NCBI GenBank assembly: GCA_903939765.1
Contig: CAJAIK010000096.1
Location: 1-64,000 of the forward strand
Length of the DNA stretch: 64,000 nt
DNA from: an uncultured Chlorobiaceae bacterium
Lineage (GTDB): Bacteria; Bacteroidota; Chlorobiia; Chlorobiales; Chlorobiaceae
Reading direction: 5' to 3'
Part shown: positions 1 through 9,888 of the stretch, in pieces
How positions within the stretch are numbered: position 1 is the stretch's first letter
Layout of the letters: the number at the start of each line of letters is the position of its first letter
Made by a program: the position numbers and the translations under genes
The notes under the pieces: model-generated
Told to the model about the DNA's origin: nothing
Database searches by the model: none
Seen by the model: the letters and a program-made list of their open reading frames with translations, nothing else

Positions 1-1162
1 TCAGATCAAGATTGATATTTCCATTATTCTGTGTGGTGGGAATGACGCAGTCCGCCCTGACCACATGCCCCACAGCATCAGTTTCCAGATGGTGATAGAG
101 AATTCCGCGCGGAGCTTCAACCGCTCCGGTGGCCGCGCCGGCTTTTGGTGTGTACGGGGTTTTTATCTCCCTGAACTCCATATCGAGCAGCGAGTTGATG
201 ATCTCTTCCGCCTCTTCAAGAATATGGATGCATTCAACGAGTTGGGCGATGTTGTTCATGAAGGGGTTATGGCAGACCGGCTTCAGTCCGAGCTGTTCAG
301 CGCTCTCCCTCGCTTTTGGATGCAGCAGGGTGTGATTGTTGTTGAATCGGGCCAGCGCACCGGAAACAACGGAGTCGCGGCTCAGGCGGGTGAATTTTGA
401 GGTTGAAAAATCCAGGGTATACTCATTGGTCATTGAAAGATAGTCATTCTCCTCCCGTTTGACGCCGTCGCTCGAAACCAGATTTCCGCCGATTGAGGGA
501 TAACTTGTGCCGTTGCGTAGAGAAACAAATTCGGTTTCGCGACTGAAATCGGGTATGACGATGGTGCTGAAAAAAGAGCAGGCGCACTCAAGTGCCGGTT
601 TTCTTTCCCGGATCATGGTGCGCAGTTGCGACAGCCTCTGCTTGTCGGGGGCCTTGCTGATTCCCCCAACCACCATGCTGACCGGATGGGTGCAGCGTCC
701 GGCGGTAACGGCGCTGATTTCGTTGCCGAGCTCTTTGAGCTGTAAAGCCGCCCTGACCAGATCGGGATGGGATTGCATCAGCCCTGAAACGCTGGAAGTG
801 CCGATAAAATCAGGAGCGATGAGAAAAAAAAGGTGGAGGGCATGGCTCTGCAGGGTTTCGCCCTGCATGGCCAGCAACCTTGTTTTTTCTGCGGCTGTCG
901 GTGGCGTAATCTCCATTGCCCGTTCAAGCGCCCTGATGCTTGCAAGGCAGTGGCTGATGGAGCAGATGCCGCAAATTCTTGAGGTCAAAAAGGGTACCCT
1001 TTCGGTGCTCATCCCCCTGAGCATCACTTCAAAAAAGCGGGGGGTTTCAACAATAGCCCATCTTGCATCTACAAGCTGGCCCTCTCTGACGGTAATCTTG
1101 ATGTCGGCGTGTCCTTCCACTCGTGCAAGGTGATGGATATCAATGGCATAGTCACGCTTCAT
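1..1162 (-). CDS. hydA: Sulfhydrogenase alpha subunit, [NiFe] large subunit (partial, C-terminus beyond window start)
   Basis: Catalytic large subunit of a cytoplasmic group 3b [NiFe] hydrogenase (sulfhydrogenase), which couples H2 to NAD(P) and, in characterised relatives, can reduce polysulfide. The frame opens with ATG at 1162 ([18 protein letters not shown]) and stays open to the edge, 387 codons visible. The N-terminal nickel-binding motif RICGIC is at residues 62-67 (Cys64, Cys67) followed by SISHC. The distal C-terminal Cys pair that completes the Ni site lies outside the window. The start overlaps the 3' end of hydD by 11 bp, so translation is probably coupled. Last gene seen of the operon hydB-hydG-hydD-hydA. 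Confidence 0.93.
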   Translation of the reverse strand, partial: MKRDYAIDIHHLARVEGHADIKITVREGQLVDARWAIVETPRFFEVMLRGMSTERVPFLTSRICGICSISHCLASIRALERAMEITPPTAAEKTRLLAMQGETLQSHALHLFFLIAPDFIGTSSVSGLMQSHPDLVRAALQLKELGNEISAVTAGRCTHPVSMVVGGISKAPDKQRLSQLRTMIRERKPALECACSFFSTIVIPDFSRETEFVSLRNGTSYPSIGGNLVSSDGVKREENDYLSMTNEYTLDFSTSKFTRLSRDSVVSGALARFNNNHTLLHPKARESAEQLGLKPVCHNPFMNNIAQLVECIHILEEAEEIINSLLDMEFREIKTPYTPKAGAATGAVEAPRGILYHHLETDAVGHVVRADCVIPTTQNNGNINLDL

Positions 1163-1898
1163 GGTTCTGAAATGGTTCAAAAGCGTTATAAAAGGCCAGT
1201 TTTTCCTGCAGGTCGTCAAGGTTGAGCCTGCGCTCTTTGACCAGTTCAAGAAAGGCCGCCATGTTGATCTCTTCAGCCGGTCCACGGCATCCGAGGCAGG
1301 GCGTTTTTCCGCTGGTGCAGACGGCATTGCATCCGGCACGCGTGACGGGCCCGAGGCAGATTTCGCCAAGTTCGAAGAGGCAGGTGGTGAGCTGTGCCTT
1401 GCATTCAACACAGACAGGGTATTTCGGGAGCTTCACCTGCGAGCCTTTGACGAGGTTTACCACAATACGTTCCACCTCTCTTTTGTCTACCGGGCATCCG
1501 GGTATGAAGAGGTCAACCTTTACCAGATCGCTGATCTTTCGTACCGGCAGGGTTTCTATGGTCATACCGGGATAGACCTCATCAATCAGCTCTTTGACGG
1601 GCAGCTTGTTTTTGAGGCTGTTGACCCCGCCGAAACAGGCGCAGGTGCCGAATGCAACCAAAATTTTTGCCTGTTTTCGTATTTTCAGCAGTCGATCTAC
1701 CTCATCCTGACGGCTGATACTTCCCTCAATAAGCGCGATGTCATAATCATCATATCGCTCGGAGGAGATCTCCCTGAAATTGCGCACGTCGAGCAGGCCG
1801 AGAAAGTCGGGAAGTGTTGCCTCCCGGTTGGTCAGTTGCAACTGGCACCCTTCGCAGCAGGTGAAGTCGAACGAGGCAATTTTCAGCTTTTCTACCAT
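1152..1898 (-). CDS. hydD: Sulfhydrogenase delta subunit, [NiFe] small subunit
   Basis: Electron-transferring small subunit (248 aa) that carries Fe-S clusters and partners the nickel large subunit HydA. Visible cluster ligands: CCEGCQLQL near the N-terminus (proximal cluster), GTCACFGG in the middle, and a Cys-rich C-terminal stretch around [12 protein letters not shown] and TPCLGCRGP. There is no Tat signal peptide, which fits the cytoplasmic group 3 enzymes. It starts 1 bp after the hydG stop and ends inside the hydA start. Length matches the archaeal and Chlorobium homologues. Confidence 0.94.
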   Translation of the reverse strand: MVEKLKIASFDFTCCEGCQLQLTNREATLPDFLGLLDVRNFREISSERYDDYDIALIEGSISRQDEVDRLLKIRKQAKILVAFGTCACFGGVNSLKNKLPVKELIDEVYPGMTIETLPVRKISDLVKVDLFIPGCPVDKREVERIVVNLVKGSQVKLPKYPVCVECKAQLTTCLFELGEICLGPVTRAGCNAVCTSGKTPCLGCRGPAEEINMAAFLELVKERRLNLDDLQEKLAFYNAFEPFQNHEA

Positions 1899-1899
1899 A

Positions 1900-2817
1900 C
1901 TAAATGGCCTCCTTGAGATTCATTACCGTCCAGTAATCGAAGACCGGGCCGTCAATGCAGGTAAAGGTGGAGCCAACCATGCAGCGGCAGCATTTGCCCA
2001 TACCGCAGTGCATCCTTCGCTCCAGTGAAACAAACATTCGGTTCATCGGTATGCCGAGCTGTTCGAGCCAACTGCAGACAATCTTGAACATGACCGGCGG
2101 GCCGCAGACAATGGCGTATGTTTTTGCAATATCTATGGATATATCGTTGAAAAGATCAGTGATCATGCCGCGCTGCCCCTTCCATCCTGTATCGCCATGC
2201 TCAACAATGGTGTGCAGCTTGATATGGTTAATCATCTTCCACTCCTCGAACTGCCAGGTAAAGAGGAGTTGCGAAGGCTCTTTTGCGCCGTAGAGCAGAT
2301 CGACGTCAAGAAATCGGTCGCGGTGCTCGTTGATCCAGGAGAGAGGGGCGCGTAGCGGAGCAATGCCGAGCCCACCGGCAACAAGGAGGATGTTGTGCCC
2401 GGCCATCTCATCCATCGGGAATGCCGATCCGAAGGGGCCTCTTATGGCCACACGGGCTCCCTCTCCAATGGTGAAGAGCGCTGAGGTGACATGGCCAACC
2501 TTGCGGATACAGAGTTCCAGAAATTCATGGTTGTTGCTGGAGCCTGAAATCGAGATGGGCACGTCACCATAGCCGGGAAGTTCCAGCATGAGAAACTGGC
2601 CTGGCCTGAACCGGAAGAGAGCGCGCTCCAGCGGGTCGATAATGTGGAGCTGAAAAAGCCTCTCATGCTCCGTCAGGCGCACGATGTTGGTAACCATGCA
2701 CTTGTACCCCCAGTCGGTTCTCATGATTTCCGAACGACGGTTGAAATCCGGCTTAGATGAAGCGAAATCCTCGCGGTTTATATCTTGCGGGGGGATGACG
2801 AAGCGCAAGTCATGCAT
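1900..2817 (-). CDS. hydG: Sulfhydrogenase gamma subunit, FAD/NAD(P)-binding reductase
   Basis: Diaphorase-type subunit (305 aa) that passes electrons between the Fe-S chain and NAD(P)H. Ferredoxin-NADP reductase fold: FAD-binding region around [20 protein letters not shown], nucleotide-binding [13 protein letters not shown], and [10 protein letters not shown]-terminal [2Fe-2S] motif follows, [13 protein letters not shown]. The annotated ATG at 2817 lies inside the hydB 3' end (40 bp overlap); an alternative ATG at 2724 (MRTDWGYKC) would remove the overlap and would still include the whole FAD domain, so the first 31 residues are uncertain. Confidence 0.92.
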   Translation of the reverse strand: MHDLRFVIPPQDINREDFASSKPDFNRRSEIMRTDWGYKCMVTNIVRLTEHERLFQLHIIDPLERALFRFRPGQFLMLELPGYGDVPISISGSSNNHEFLELCIRKVGHVTSALFTIGEGARVAIRGPFGSAFPMDEMAGHNILLVAGGLGIAPLRAPLSWINEHRDRFLDVDLLYGAKEPSQLLFTWQFEEWKMINHIKLHTIVEHGDTGWKGQRGMITDLFNDISIDIAKTYAIVCGPPVMFKIVCSWLEQLGIPMNRMFVSLERRMHCGMGKCCRCMVGSTFTCIDGPVFDYWTVMNLKEAI

Positions 2818-3857
2818 GATTCCTTCTCCATTCTGAGATCGTTGATGACATCTTTCGGGTTAATCCCTGCCAGACACGCCCTTCCGCACCGGTTGCAGCC
2901 GACACAGATCTGCTGATTGGCATTTTCGGCAAACCCCCGGTGCTGATGATAATAGCGATACTTCAACCGGTCGCCCTTTTTCGGACGAAAATTGTGCCCA
3001 CCCGCCACAACGGCAAAATCGACAAGGTTGCAGGAGTAGAGCTTTTTTTCGCGTGAAGCCCCGTTAAGGCTGGTTGCGAACGACTCGGTGAGCGAGTAGC
3101 AGTAGCAGGAGGGGCAGACCATGGCGCAGGTACCGCAGTTGAGGCATTTGTCGCCCCACTTTTCCCAGACGGGGGAGTCGAACTCAATGTCGAGAATAGT
3201 TGGAAGGGCTGTAACGTCAATTTCGGTTTGAAAACCATTCTGGATACGCTTGCGTCGTTCAACGAGCATACAGTTGTCGTCATAGTTCGGGTCGCGAGTC
3301 TCAAACTCTCTGAGGAAGCTGAACGCTTTCGACGAGTTGATGGAGAGGTAGTAGTGGTCGCCGATATCCGAGCAGAAGAGGTTGAAGCCGGTTGTAACGG
3401 TGTGGTGGTTCATTGATTTGCAGAAACAGTCGGCCAGAGGCAGATGATCCATGCCGATCACAAAGCTGTTTTTGCGTCGGGCCAGATAGGAGGGAGAGGG
3501 AAAATGGCCGTTGAGCAGCACATCGTCAAGAATATTCAGGGCGCTGATATCACACGCCCTCAGCCCGATAAGCACCACCGGGTTTGCTTCGTAGGTTATC
3601 TGTTGCTCCCAGTCACCGTCGTGAAAGAGAAAGCGCGACAGCTCTTCCTGGAAGGGAAGAAAAAAATGTTTGGCCGACGATGCCGTTGCGCTGTAGTCGA
3701 AAGCGATTTCATCAACCGAGTGTACCGGTTGGAACTGGTAAACCGCGTTGCCCCGAAGGTCGTTGTCAACTTGCCTTGGCCCGAAAGAGCTGTTGCTGCG
3801 AACAAGGGCATCAATAAACCCCGTGAACTCCTTTTTGGAAATGACTTTGTAGATCAC
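2778..3857 (-). CDS. hydB: Sulfhydrogenase beta subunit, 4Fe-4S protein
   Basis: Iron-sulfur subunit (359 aa) that links the diaphorase to the hydrogenase module, homologous to anaerobic sulfite reductase subunit A. Two ferredoxin-type cluster motifs are seen in the C-terminal third: [14 protein letters not shown] and [17 protein letters not shown]. Extra conserved cysteines lie mid-protein ([18 protein letters not shown]). It uses a GTG start at 3857 preceded by AAGGAGG about 11 nt upstream. First gene of the hydBGDA operon; the promoter should lie in the roughly 100 bp between it and the U32 gene. Confidence 0.92.
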   Translation of the reverse strand: MIYKVISKKEFTGFIDALVRSNSSFGPRQVDNDLRGNAVYQFQPVHSVDEIAFDYSATASSAKHFFLPFQEELSRFLFHDGDWEQQITYEANPVVLIGLRACDISALNILDDVLLNGHFPSPSYLARRKNSFVIGMDHLPLADCFCKSMNHHTVTTGFNLFCSDIGDHYYLSINSSKAFSFLREFETRDPNYDDNCMLVERRKRIQNGFQTEIDVTALPTILDIEFDSPVWEKWGDKCLNCGTCAMVCPSCYCYSLTESFATSLNGASREKKLYSCNLVDFAVVAGGHNFRPKKGDRLKYRYYHQHRGFAENANQQICVGCNRCGRACLAGINPKDVINDLRMEKESCMTCASSSPRKI

Positions 3858-3960
3858 AGCTCCCCAAGCCTCCTTCCTCTCTGGTGTTCGGAGAGTGTTT
3901 CAGGTGAAAAATGCGAGCCGACGCTCGTTACCTCTTCAAAGGTAGGTAAAACTACGGTTT

Positions 3961-5208
3961 TTACGGCCTTTTTTCAAGCTTGTAGACCTTGTCGTTTTTT
4001 TTCACTTTTGCGCACTTGACGGTGACGCTGTCGCCCTTGTTCGCCTCCGTAGCAGGCTGATCATTGGTGTAAAAGGTTTCGGCCATGCAGGTGACAGCTC
4101 CTGTTTTCGGACCGAGGATGGAAAGCTTGTTGCCGCTCTTGAGGTTCCCGGCGTACATCAGGAATTCAGCCACCCCGGCTTTTGGATAATACTTCTTTAC
4201 CTCTCCGATATAGCTCTTTTTCTCTTCGGCCAGTGAGCCGTACTCGCGGATCCATGCATCAATGGGTTTGCCAAAGTAAAACCCTTCAGAAAATCCTCTG
4301 TTGTAGACAAGGGCCAGCTCCTTTTTGAGCCTGATGGTCAGTTTACTGTACTCACTCCTGAAGTCCGGGTCGTTACGGTGAACGGTACAGAAATCGAGTG
4401 CTGTGCGGTAGGCCCCGGTGGCCGTCTGCACATATTCCGGACTGCGGCTTCTTCCCTCAATTTTGAAAGCGCTGATGCCCGAATCAATGAGCACATCAAG
4501 AAATTCAATGGCGCAGAGATCTTTTGGACTCATCACATAATCGGTGCCCAGCTCAAGCTCCTCATTCTCCTCAGGGTCGGTAATAATGTATTGGCGGCGG
4601 CAGGGCTGCACGCACTCACCGCGGTTTGCCGAGCGGCCAAAGAGCTCCTGCGACATGAAGCAGCGCCCTGAAACCGCAACGCACATCGCCCCGTGCACAA
4701 AACACTCAATCCGTACGTCAAGTCGGTCGCTTTTTATTTTATCGGTAATATGTCGCACCTGCTCAAGAGTGAGCTCTCGAGCCAGTACAATCATTTTTGC
4801 GCCAAGGTTTGCATAGAACTTGACTGCTCGGTAGTTGCTGACTGACGCCTGTGTCGAAACATGAAAAGTCATGTCAGCCTTACGGCACGCGTCAATGACT
4901 GCCATGTCGGAGCAGATAATGGCGTCAATACCTGCTTCTTTTGCCGCCGACACGGTCTGCGTCATCTTCTTCAGTTCACCGTCATACACAATGGTATTGA
5001 GCGCCAGATACCCTTTAGCCTTGTATGTTGTGCAGAGCCTCTTCAGCTCGGGAAAGTCCGCCGGAGTGAAATTGCTGCTTCCGGCACGCATGTTATACCC
5101 TTCGGCACCAAAGTAGACCGCATCAGCGCCAGCCTTCAGAGCCGTGACCAGTCCGGTCATGTCGCCCGCAGGCGCAATCAGTTCAACCTTTTTTTCCTGC
5201 ATGTACAA
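3961..5208 (-). CDS. Peptidase U32 family protein
   Basis: 415 aa. The N-terminal [26 protein letters not shown] and the central [19 protein letters not shown] / [12 protein letters not shown] block are hallmarks of the U32 family. Members include collagenase-annotated PrtC and, in E. coli, RlhA and TrhP, which are needed for hydroxylation of 23S rRNA or tRNA; the last function is the better biochemical model. The conserved Cys residues in the central block are compatible with Fe-S binding. A small C-terminal beta-barrel-like domain follows (around [13 protein letters not shown]). An ATG two codons downstream (5202) is an equally possible start. It is encoded upstream of hydB on the same strand but probably is not part of that operon. 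Confidence 0.88.
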   Translation of the reverse strand: MYMQEKKVELIAPAGDMTGLVTALKAGADAVYFGAEGYNMRAGSSNFTPADFPELKRLCTTYKAKGYLALNTIVYDGELKKMTQTVSAAKEAGIDAIICSDMAVIDACRKADMTFHVSTQASVSNYRAVKFYANLGAKMIVLARELTLEQVRHITDKIKSDRLDVRIECFVHGAMCVAVSGRCFMSQELFGRSANRGECVQPCRRQYIITDPEENEELELGTDYVMSPKDLCAIEFLDVLIDSGISAFKIEGRSRSPEYVQTATGAYRTALDFCTVHRNDPDFRSEYSKLTIRLKKELALVYNRGFSEGFYFGKPIDAWIREYGSLAEEKKSYIGEVKKYYPKAGVAEFLMYAGNLKSGNKLSILGPKTGAVTCMAETFYTNDQPATEANKGDSVTVKCAKVKKNDKVYKLEKRP

Positions 5209-5514
5209 CGTTTATATGAGAGAACAGCAACTCAGTGCATCCCGTTTGCCAGGATGTGTAGCGCACTTCATCACTGCAAATAATGTACGCAAGCGGCAAC
5301 AATAATCACTCATGAATTGCATGGTTTCATGAACAGACCCCATCCTCAGATTTCCGGCACAACTCTCTCTCATGATACTCCAGCCAAATGGAAACGATGG
5401 AAAAAAATAACGCTGCTGACTTTTTTTATAAATTTTTTTGAAAATGTGTCTGTAAAATCGTAAAATGGGTAGAGGAAATTTGTGTGTTTATTTGAACTTA
5501 AATGAGCTGAAACC
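5209..5514. other. Intergenic region between divergent genes
   Basis: 306 bp separating the U32 gene (minus) from the outer-membrane protein gene (plus). It must contain both promoters. The 130 bp before the porin-like gene are AT-rich with several T and A tracts. No RNA gene, repeat or convincing -35/-10 pair was recognised. Confidence 0.5.
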
Positions 5515-6123
5515 ATGAAAAAAAGATTGTTGTTGCCTTTATTGCTTGCTGGTATGTGGGCCACACCAGCTATGGCTGCTCCTTACGTCAGTGTATCGGC
5601 TGGCTTGGGGCTGCTCAATGATTCTGACGTCTCAACCTCGGGGGGTACCGTTAATAATCTGATTGGATATAAAGCCGGAGTTCCGGTTGGTGTTGCGGTT
5701 GGTGTTAAGTCCGACGAGTTTCGTCTTGAGGGGGCTGTTGGCTATCAGTCTCATAATATAGATACTGTAGCCGGGGTAGCTCAAAATACCAATTTTGATG
5801 TTTCCATCTGGTCGTTCATGGCTAATGGTTATTATGATATCTCCGCGGGCAGTTCCTCCATCACTCCATATCTGACAGCAGGTCTTGGTTTTGATGCAGT
5901 TAACGGAAGTGGTGATGGCGGTGGCAGCTTTGATTCAACTGTGTTTGCCTGGCAGGTTGGTGCCGGTGTTGGCTTCAAGGTGTCTGAGAATACGGTGTTT
6001 GATCTTGGCTACCGTTATTTCAGAGCATCAGATGTCACTGTTGCTGATTTTGGAGGTGGCTCTACTGCGGATATCAGTATTGCTGGCAGCAATATTCTCG
6101 CTGGTATCAGGTACAGCTTCTAA
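5515..6123 (+). CDS. Outer-membrane beta-barrel protein (OmpA/Opa-like)
   Basis: 202 aa with a clear Sec signal peptide: basic MKKR, hydrophobic core, and AMA cleavage after residue 21. The mature part is Gly/Ser-rich with alternating hydrophobic strands, and the protein ends in Tyr-Ser-Phe. A terminal Phe is the usual BAM recognition residue. This fits an 8-stranded OmpA-like/outer-membrane beta-barrel domain protein of the Chlorobi envelope. Ligand or role cannot be read from sequence. It is a monocistronic unit closed by a strong terminator at 6156. Confidence 0.85.
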   Translation: MKKRLLLPLLLAGMWATPAMAAPYVSVSAGLGLLNDSDVSTSGGTVNNLIGYKAGVPVGVAVGVKSDEFRLEGAVGYQSHNIDTVAGVAQNTNFDVSIWSFMANGYYDISAGSSSITPYLTAGLGFDAVNGSGDGGGSFDSTVFAWQVGAGVGFKVSENTVFDLGYRYFRASDVTVADFGGGSTADISIAGSNILAGIRYSF

Positions 6124-6155
6124 GGGCTATCCCTGTTTTCAATACTTGTTACTAT

Positions 6156-6187
6156 CCGGCAGGAGTTTTCTCCTGCCGGTTTTTTTT
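6156..6187 (+). terminator. Rho-independent terminator
   Basis: Perfect 10-bp GC-rich stem (6156-6165 with 6170-6179) with a TTTT loop, followed by eight T residues (6180-6187), 33 bp after the stop of the outer-membrane protein gene. Confidence 0.93.
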
Positions 6188-6191
6188 GTGC

Positions 6192-7007
6192 TCAGCGGGT
6201 GAGGTCACCATAAACAAGGTTTGTTTGGGGCCATGCAAATCCCACTTTTAGTACACCTGTGAGGGCGTAATTGTAGAGATGGTTGGCCGAACTCACATAA
6301 ACATCATTATCTGAACCGCCGACAATTCCTCCAATGTCAAAAGGTGTCTGGACAAACGAGTACTGATTCAGGGTGATCAAATCCCTGATCGTGAAACCAT
6401 GCTGTGAACCAGAGTACGTGGCCAGTAATCTGCCACAGATAACAGCTACATCGGTATAGATAACGCCTGCATCAGGAAATGTCATGACGCTCAGGAGAAC
6501 CCCGTTGGTGCCATAACGGTATAACCTGTTGGCGGATGCCAGATAAACATCATTATTGGTGCCGGCTGCGATACCATTGATACTGAAGTTAGTGGGGAAA
6601 AAAGCGAGTTGATTCAGAGCCAGATCGCGGACAGTGAACCCCTGTTGAGAACCATTATAGGATGCATAGACACGGTCACCCCGAACTGAGATATCCGTAT
6701 AGTTGATACCGATATCAGGAAAATTCATATCCTTGATTAAAGCGCCACTAACAGAGTAGTTGTAAATATGGTTTTTGTAAACCATGTACAGATCATTATT
6801 CGGACCGGCCGCAATGCCATTGACCGGATGTGAAGTCTGGATAAATGAGACCTGCTGCAATTTTAATGTACGTACGGTGACACCCTGCTGAACACCATTA
6901 TATGCGGCAAAAAAGTTGTTTGCATGGGCAATGCCCGTTACACACAAAAAGAAGGCTAACAGAGCGGAAACCTTGAAGAGTCTTGTAAAATCAAATTTTT
7001 TGTTCAT
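6192..7007 (-). CDS. Secreted protein with three ~77-aa tandem repeats
   Basis: 271 aa from ATG 7007, chosen because AGGGAGGAG lies 5 nt upstream; an in-frame ATG at 7049 would add 14 unsupported residues. The signal peptide ends at AHA (residue 29). The rest is three tandem repeats, each with the order AAYNGxQQGxTVRxL ... FxINGIAAGxNNDVYxxxxNxLYxY ... FPDxGxxYTD. The NDVY segment and short beta-strands suggest a propeller or PQQ/NHL-like fold. No enzymatic motif is seen. It is convergent with the outer-membrane protein gene; the stop lies just beyond that gene's terminator. Confidence 0.75.
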   Translation of the reverse strand: MNKKFDFTRLFKVSALLAFFLCVTGIAHANNFFAAYNGVQQGVTVRTLKLQQVSFIQTSHPVNGIAAGPNNDLYMVYKNHIYNYSVSGALIKDMNFPDIGINYTDISVRGDRVYASYNGSQQGFTVRDLALNQLAFFPTNFSINGIAAGTNNDVYLASANRLYRYGTNGVLLSVMTFPDAGVIYTDVAVICGRLLATYSGSQHGFTIRDLITLNQYSFVQTPFDIGGIVGGSDNDVYVSSANHLYNYALTGVLKVGFAWPQTNLVYGDLTR

Positions 7008-7288
7008 TTGCTCCTCCCTTGTTAAAATTACAGATAAGATAATGTGCAATCCTGCTGTAACTCAAGCAGCGTCATCCCGCGCCTGACACAAACGCCATAA
7101 TGAACGCCGGACTGTGCCGCAAGCCAGCCACCCTGCCTCTGCCAACACTATCAATGTAAAAAACAGATTGTGATTATTAAAAAAATAAGGAAGGAACACG
7201 CCGTAATTACAGTCAATGTAAGGCGCTTCGGGATATCTCGTCCAGAAAAGTTAAATTACCCGAAATTGAAAATAAAGCACAAAAATCT

Positions 7289-8104
7289 ATGTCCGAACGT
7301 TTTTTTCTGAAACTGCTGCTGGTTCTTTTTGCCGGGCTCATTGCGGCTGAAGTGCTGGTTGTTGCGCTTTTCGGGCTGCGTCTCGAGCTGATTCTTCTCT
7401 GCTTTATTGTTGTGGCTGCTTTTACGGGTATTGCGTTTGTCGTGCGGCTTCTGTTGGGGGAGCGCAGGGAGATTGAGACGGTTTCGATGCGGCGTGCAAT
7501 GCAGAAGCGCGGCGGCATCATGCAGGATCGGCTTAAGGAGTATGATGTTGATGAGGAGTTTATCGGAAGCAAAGCCGTGAAGCGCCCGAAAGGAAACGCT
7601 TCCGCTCTTCATGAGCAACGGCCTGAAAGCCGCAGCGAGTCGGCAGCTCAGGTTACGGTATCCATTGAAGAGGCTATCAGGGTTCATGCAGAGATGTACG
7701 GTGGGCTTGGGGAGTTGCTGCAACTGATGGAGAAGATTGATGAAGCCTCGTTTGGTCGGCTGGTGCAAAAAGCCGGTATGGGTGGTCTTTCACGGGAGGA
7801 GGTCATGCTCAAAATTACGCTCATGATAGATGAGGCTTCTCTTTTTCGTGGGGATTCTGTCGGAAATGATGGCAAGAAGCCATGCATTCTGGAAGGTCAC
7901 ACCATGGAAAGGGAGAGTTTCGACGACTACATCCGGCGCTGCATGAACGGTGCTGAAGAGGACCTGGAGAGTGCGGACAACGGTTTTTCTGTTGAGCTTG
8001 ACGGTGCCGCTCTCTCAAAGCGTGCAGGTGTGCCCCCTGCAGATTTTTCCCACGATCCGAAATCGGTAATTGCAAGTCTGAAGAGAGCTGGAGAGCAATC
8101 ATGA
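7289..8104 (+). CDS. Conserved membrane protein of unknown function
   Basis: 271 aa. Two N-terminal transmembrane helices (about residues 5-27 and 30-52) are followed by a charged cytoplasmic region with a likely helical block around residues 120-180 (SIEEAIRVHAEMYGGLGELL). No catalytic motif was recognised. Its stop overlaps the start of the following RNA methyltransferase (ATGA, 8101-8104), so the two are translationally coupled and probably co-regulated. Confidence 0.7.
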   Translation: MSERFFLKLLLVLFAGLIAAEVLVVALFGLRLELILLCFIVVAAFTGIAFVVRLLLGERREIETVSMRRAMQKRGGIMQDRLKEYDVDEEFIGSKAVKRPKGNASALHEQRPESRSESAAQVTVSIEEAIRVHAEMYGGLGELLQLMEKIDEASFGRLVQKAGMGGLSREEVMLKITLMIDEASLFRGDSVGNDGKKPCILEGHTMERESFDDYIRRCMNGAEEDLESADNGFSVELDGAALSKRAGVPPADFSHDPKSVIASLKRAGEQS

Positions 8105-8904
8105 AGCCGGTTCCAGCGGTTGCGTTAAGCAAGGCGAAGCTCCGGAAGTATGCCAGACTTCATCAGAAAAAGTTCAGGGATCAGGAGGGGCTCTTCCTTG
8201 CAGAGGGTCTTCGTACGGTCAGGGAACTTTGCCAGAACCTGCCCGATGAGGAGATGCTTGTTGCGCTGCTTATCCGGGAGGGGGAGGTCGCCTGTTTTGC
8301 CGAAACCCATAAGGAAAAGCTCTTTTCGATCAGCGAAAAGGAGTGCGCGCAGCTTGCCGCAACCGCAACATCCCAGGGGATTTTTGGCGTTTTCCGTCAG
8401 CAGCGTTCCGCTGACACTGCTGCAGAAGCTCTCTTGGCAAAGTCCGTCAGATCATTCATCGTTGCGCTCGATGAAGTTCAGGATCCGGGCAATGTGGGTA
8501 CGATACTGAGAACAGCGGTCTGGTTTGGGGCTGATGCCATTGTTTGCAGTTCCGGCACGGCCGACCGTTACAATGCCAAGGCAGTTCGCTCATGTGCCGG
8601 AAGCATCTATGCCATCCGCCACTATGGTGTTGATCATCTTGAGTGTGAACTCAGGCGGCTTCAGAAGCTGGGCTATTCCATTATTTGTTCATCGCTTGAA
8701 GGAAAGGATTTTCGGGAGTTCAGCTCCTGGCCAGAAAAACAGGTGCTCGTAATCGGCAATGAAGCCAACGGCATCAGTGAAGCGGTGAGGGCACTGGCCG
8801 ACCGGCTGGTGCGCATACCCCATGGCGGTGCAGTCGTGCGGGTTGAATCGCTCAACGCAGCGGTCTCTGCGGCCATACTGATGGAGCGGCTGGCGCTCTC
8901 CTGA
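8101..8904 (+). CDS. TrmH/SpoU family RNA 2'-O-methyltransferase
   Basis: 267 aa SPOUT-class methyltransferase acting on tRNA or rRNA ribose. An N-terminal substrate-binding domain (KLRKYARLHQKKFRDQEGLFLAEG) is followed by the knotted SPOUT domain with motif 1 EVQDPGNVGTILRTA, motif 2 LVIGNEANGIS and motif 3 PHGGAVVRVESLNAAVSAAI. The start ATG overlaps the upstream stop by 4 bp. The exact nucleotide modified cannot be assigned. The stop codon lies within the stem of the hairpin at 8901-8943. Confidence 0.9.
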   Translation: MKPVPAVALSKAKLRKYARLHQKKFRDQEGLFLAEGLRTVRELCQNLPDEEMLVALLIREGEVACFAETHKEKLFSISEKECAQLAATATSQGIFGVFRQQRSADTAAEALLAKSVRSFIVALDEVQDPGNVGTILRTAVWFGADAIVCSSGTADRYNAKAVRSCAGSIYAIRHYGVDHLECELRRLQKLGYSIICSSLEGKDFREFSSWPEKQVLVIGNEANGISEAVRALADRLVRIPHGGAVVRVESLNAAVSAAILMERLALS

Positions 8905-8943
8905 AGCCGCAAAAGATTCAATCTCAATCTTTTGCGGCTTCAG
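8901..8943. terminator. Bidirectional hairpin between convergent genes
   Basis: Perfect 18-bp inverted repeat (8901-8918 with 8926-8943) with a 7-nt loop. A-rich and T-rich arm segments mean it can serve transcripts from both sides (RNA methyltransferase and TerC). The TGA of the methyltransferase is part of the left arm. Confidence 0.8.
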
Positions 8944-8952
8944 GCCATCTTT

Positions 8953-9714
8953 TCAGGCACCGTCGCCGTCAATATTCATGGTTGGATGAAGATGGACGGG
9001 TTTCGCAGCTTTTTTGCGCAGACGGATGTTCAGCATTTCAACGGAGACGGAAAACGCCATGGCAAAATAGATGTACCCTCTTGGAATTACAAAACCGGCT
9101 CCTTCGGCAAGCAGGGTGACTCCGACAAGAATAAGAAAACTGAGGGCAAGCATCTTGATGGTCGGGTGCGCTTCAACAAAATCGCTGATCGATTTGGCCG
9201 CAAGCATCATGATGCCGATGGAGATCATGATGGCGATGATCATCACTTCAACATCTTTTGCAAGCCCTACAGCGGTAATGACCGAGTCGAGCGAAAAGAC
9301 AATATCAATGATGGCAATCTGCACCATGGTGACGGCAAAGGTGCTGGCGGAACCGCTTTTTTTGCTTTTCTCTTCAGCTCCTTCAAGGCTCTGGTGAATC
9401 TCCTGGGTGCTTTTTGCAAGCAAAAAGAGACCCCCTCCAATCAGGATGAGGTCGCGTCCTGAAACCGCATGATCGAGCAGGGTAAAGAGGCCGGAGGTGA
9501 GCCCCATAACCCAGGTTATCGAGAGCAGGAGGGCGATTCTGGTCAGCATTGCGAGCCCCAGACCGATAATCCGCCCTTTGCCCTGCTGCTCTTTTGGCAG
9601 ACGCCCGACGATGATCGAAAGAAAGATAATATTGTCTATGCCGAGCACAATTTCGAGAGCCGTCAACGTTGCCAGGGCAATCCAGGCTTCAGGCTGCATA
9701 ATCCATTCCATCAT
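8953..9714 (-). CDS. TerC family integral membrane protein
   Basis: 253 aa multi-pass membrane protein. The family signatures ALEIVLGIDNIIFLSIIVGRL near the N-terminus and DIVFSLDSVITAVGLAKD in the second half carry the membrane-embedded Asp residues typical of TerC/YoaE proteins. These are linked to metal (Mn) export and tellurium resistance, and in some cases to metalation of exported proteins. Seven hydrophobic segments are apparent. It stands alone, convergent with the RNA methyltransferase. Confidence 0.9.
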   Translation of the reverse strand: MMEWIMQPEAWIALATLTALEIVLGIDNIIFLSIIVGRLPKEQQGKGRIIGLGLAMLTRIALLLSITWVMGLTSGLFTLLDHAVSGRDLILIGGGLFLLAKSTQEIHQSLEGAEEKSKKSGSASTFAVTMVQIAIIDIVFSLDSVITAVGLAKDVEVMIIAIMISIGIMMLAAKSISDFVEAHPTIKMLALSFLILVGVTLLAEGAGFVIPRGYIYFAMAFSVSVEMLNIRLRKKAAKPVHLHPTMNIDGDGA

Positions 9715-9888
9715 TGGTAAAATAAGGCTAACTGTTTTTGCAAAAGCGCAATTTCTGAGAGTAATGTAGTGAACGGATTGTGCTCAGGCAAAAAATCAGG
9801 GATGATGAAAGCCTGGACGGGCGATGCTGAAGCTCTTTTTCGTTACATTCCACTCTGATCTCTTTTCCTGAGAGCCCGGTGAAGTTCA

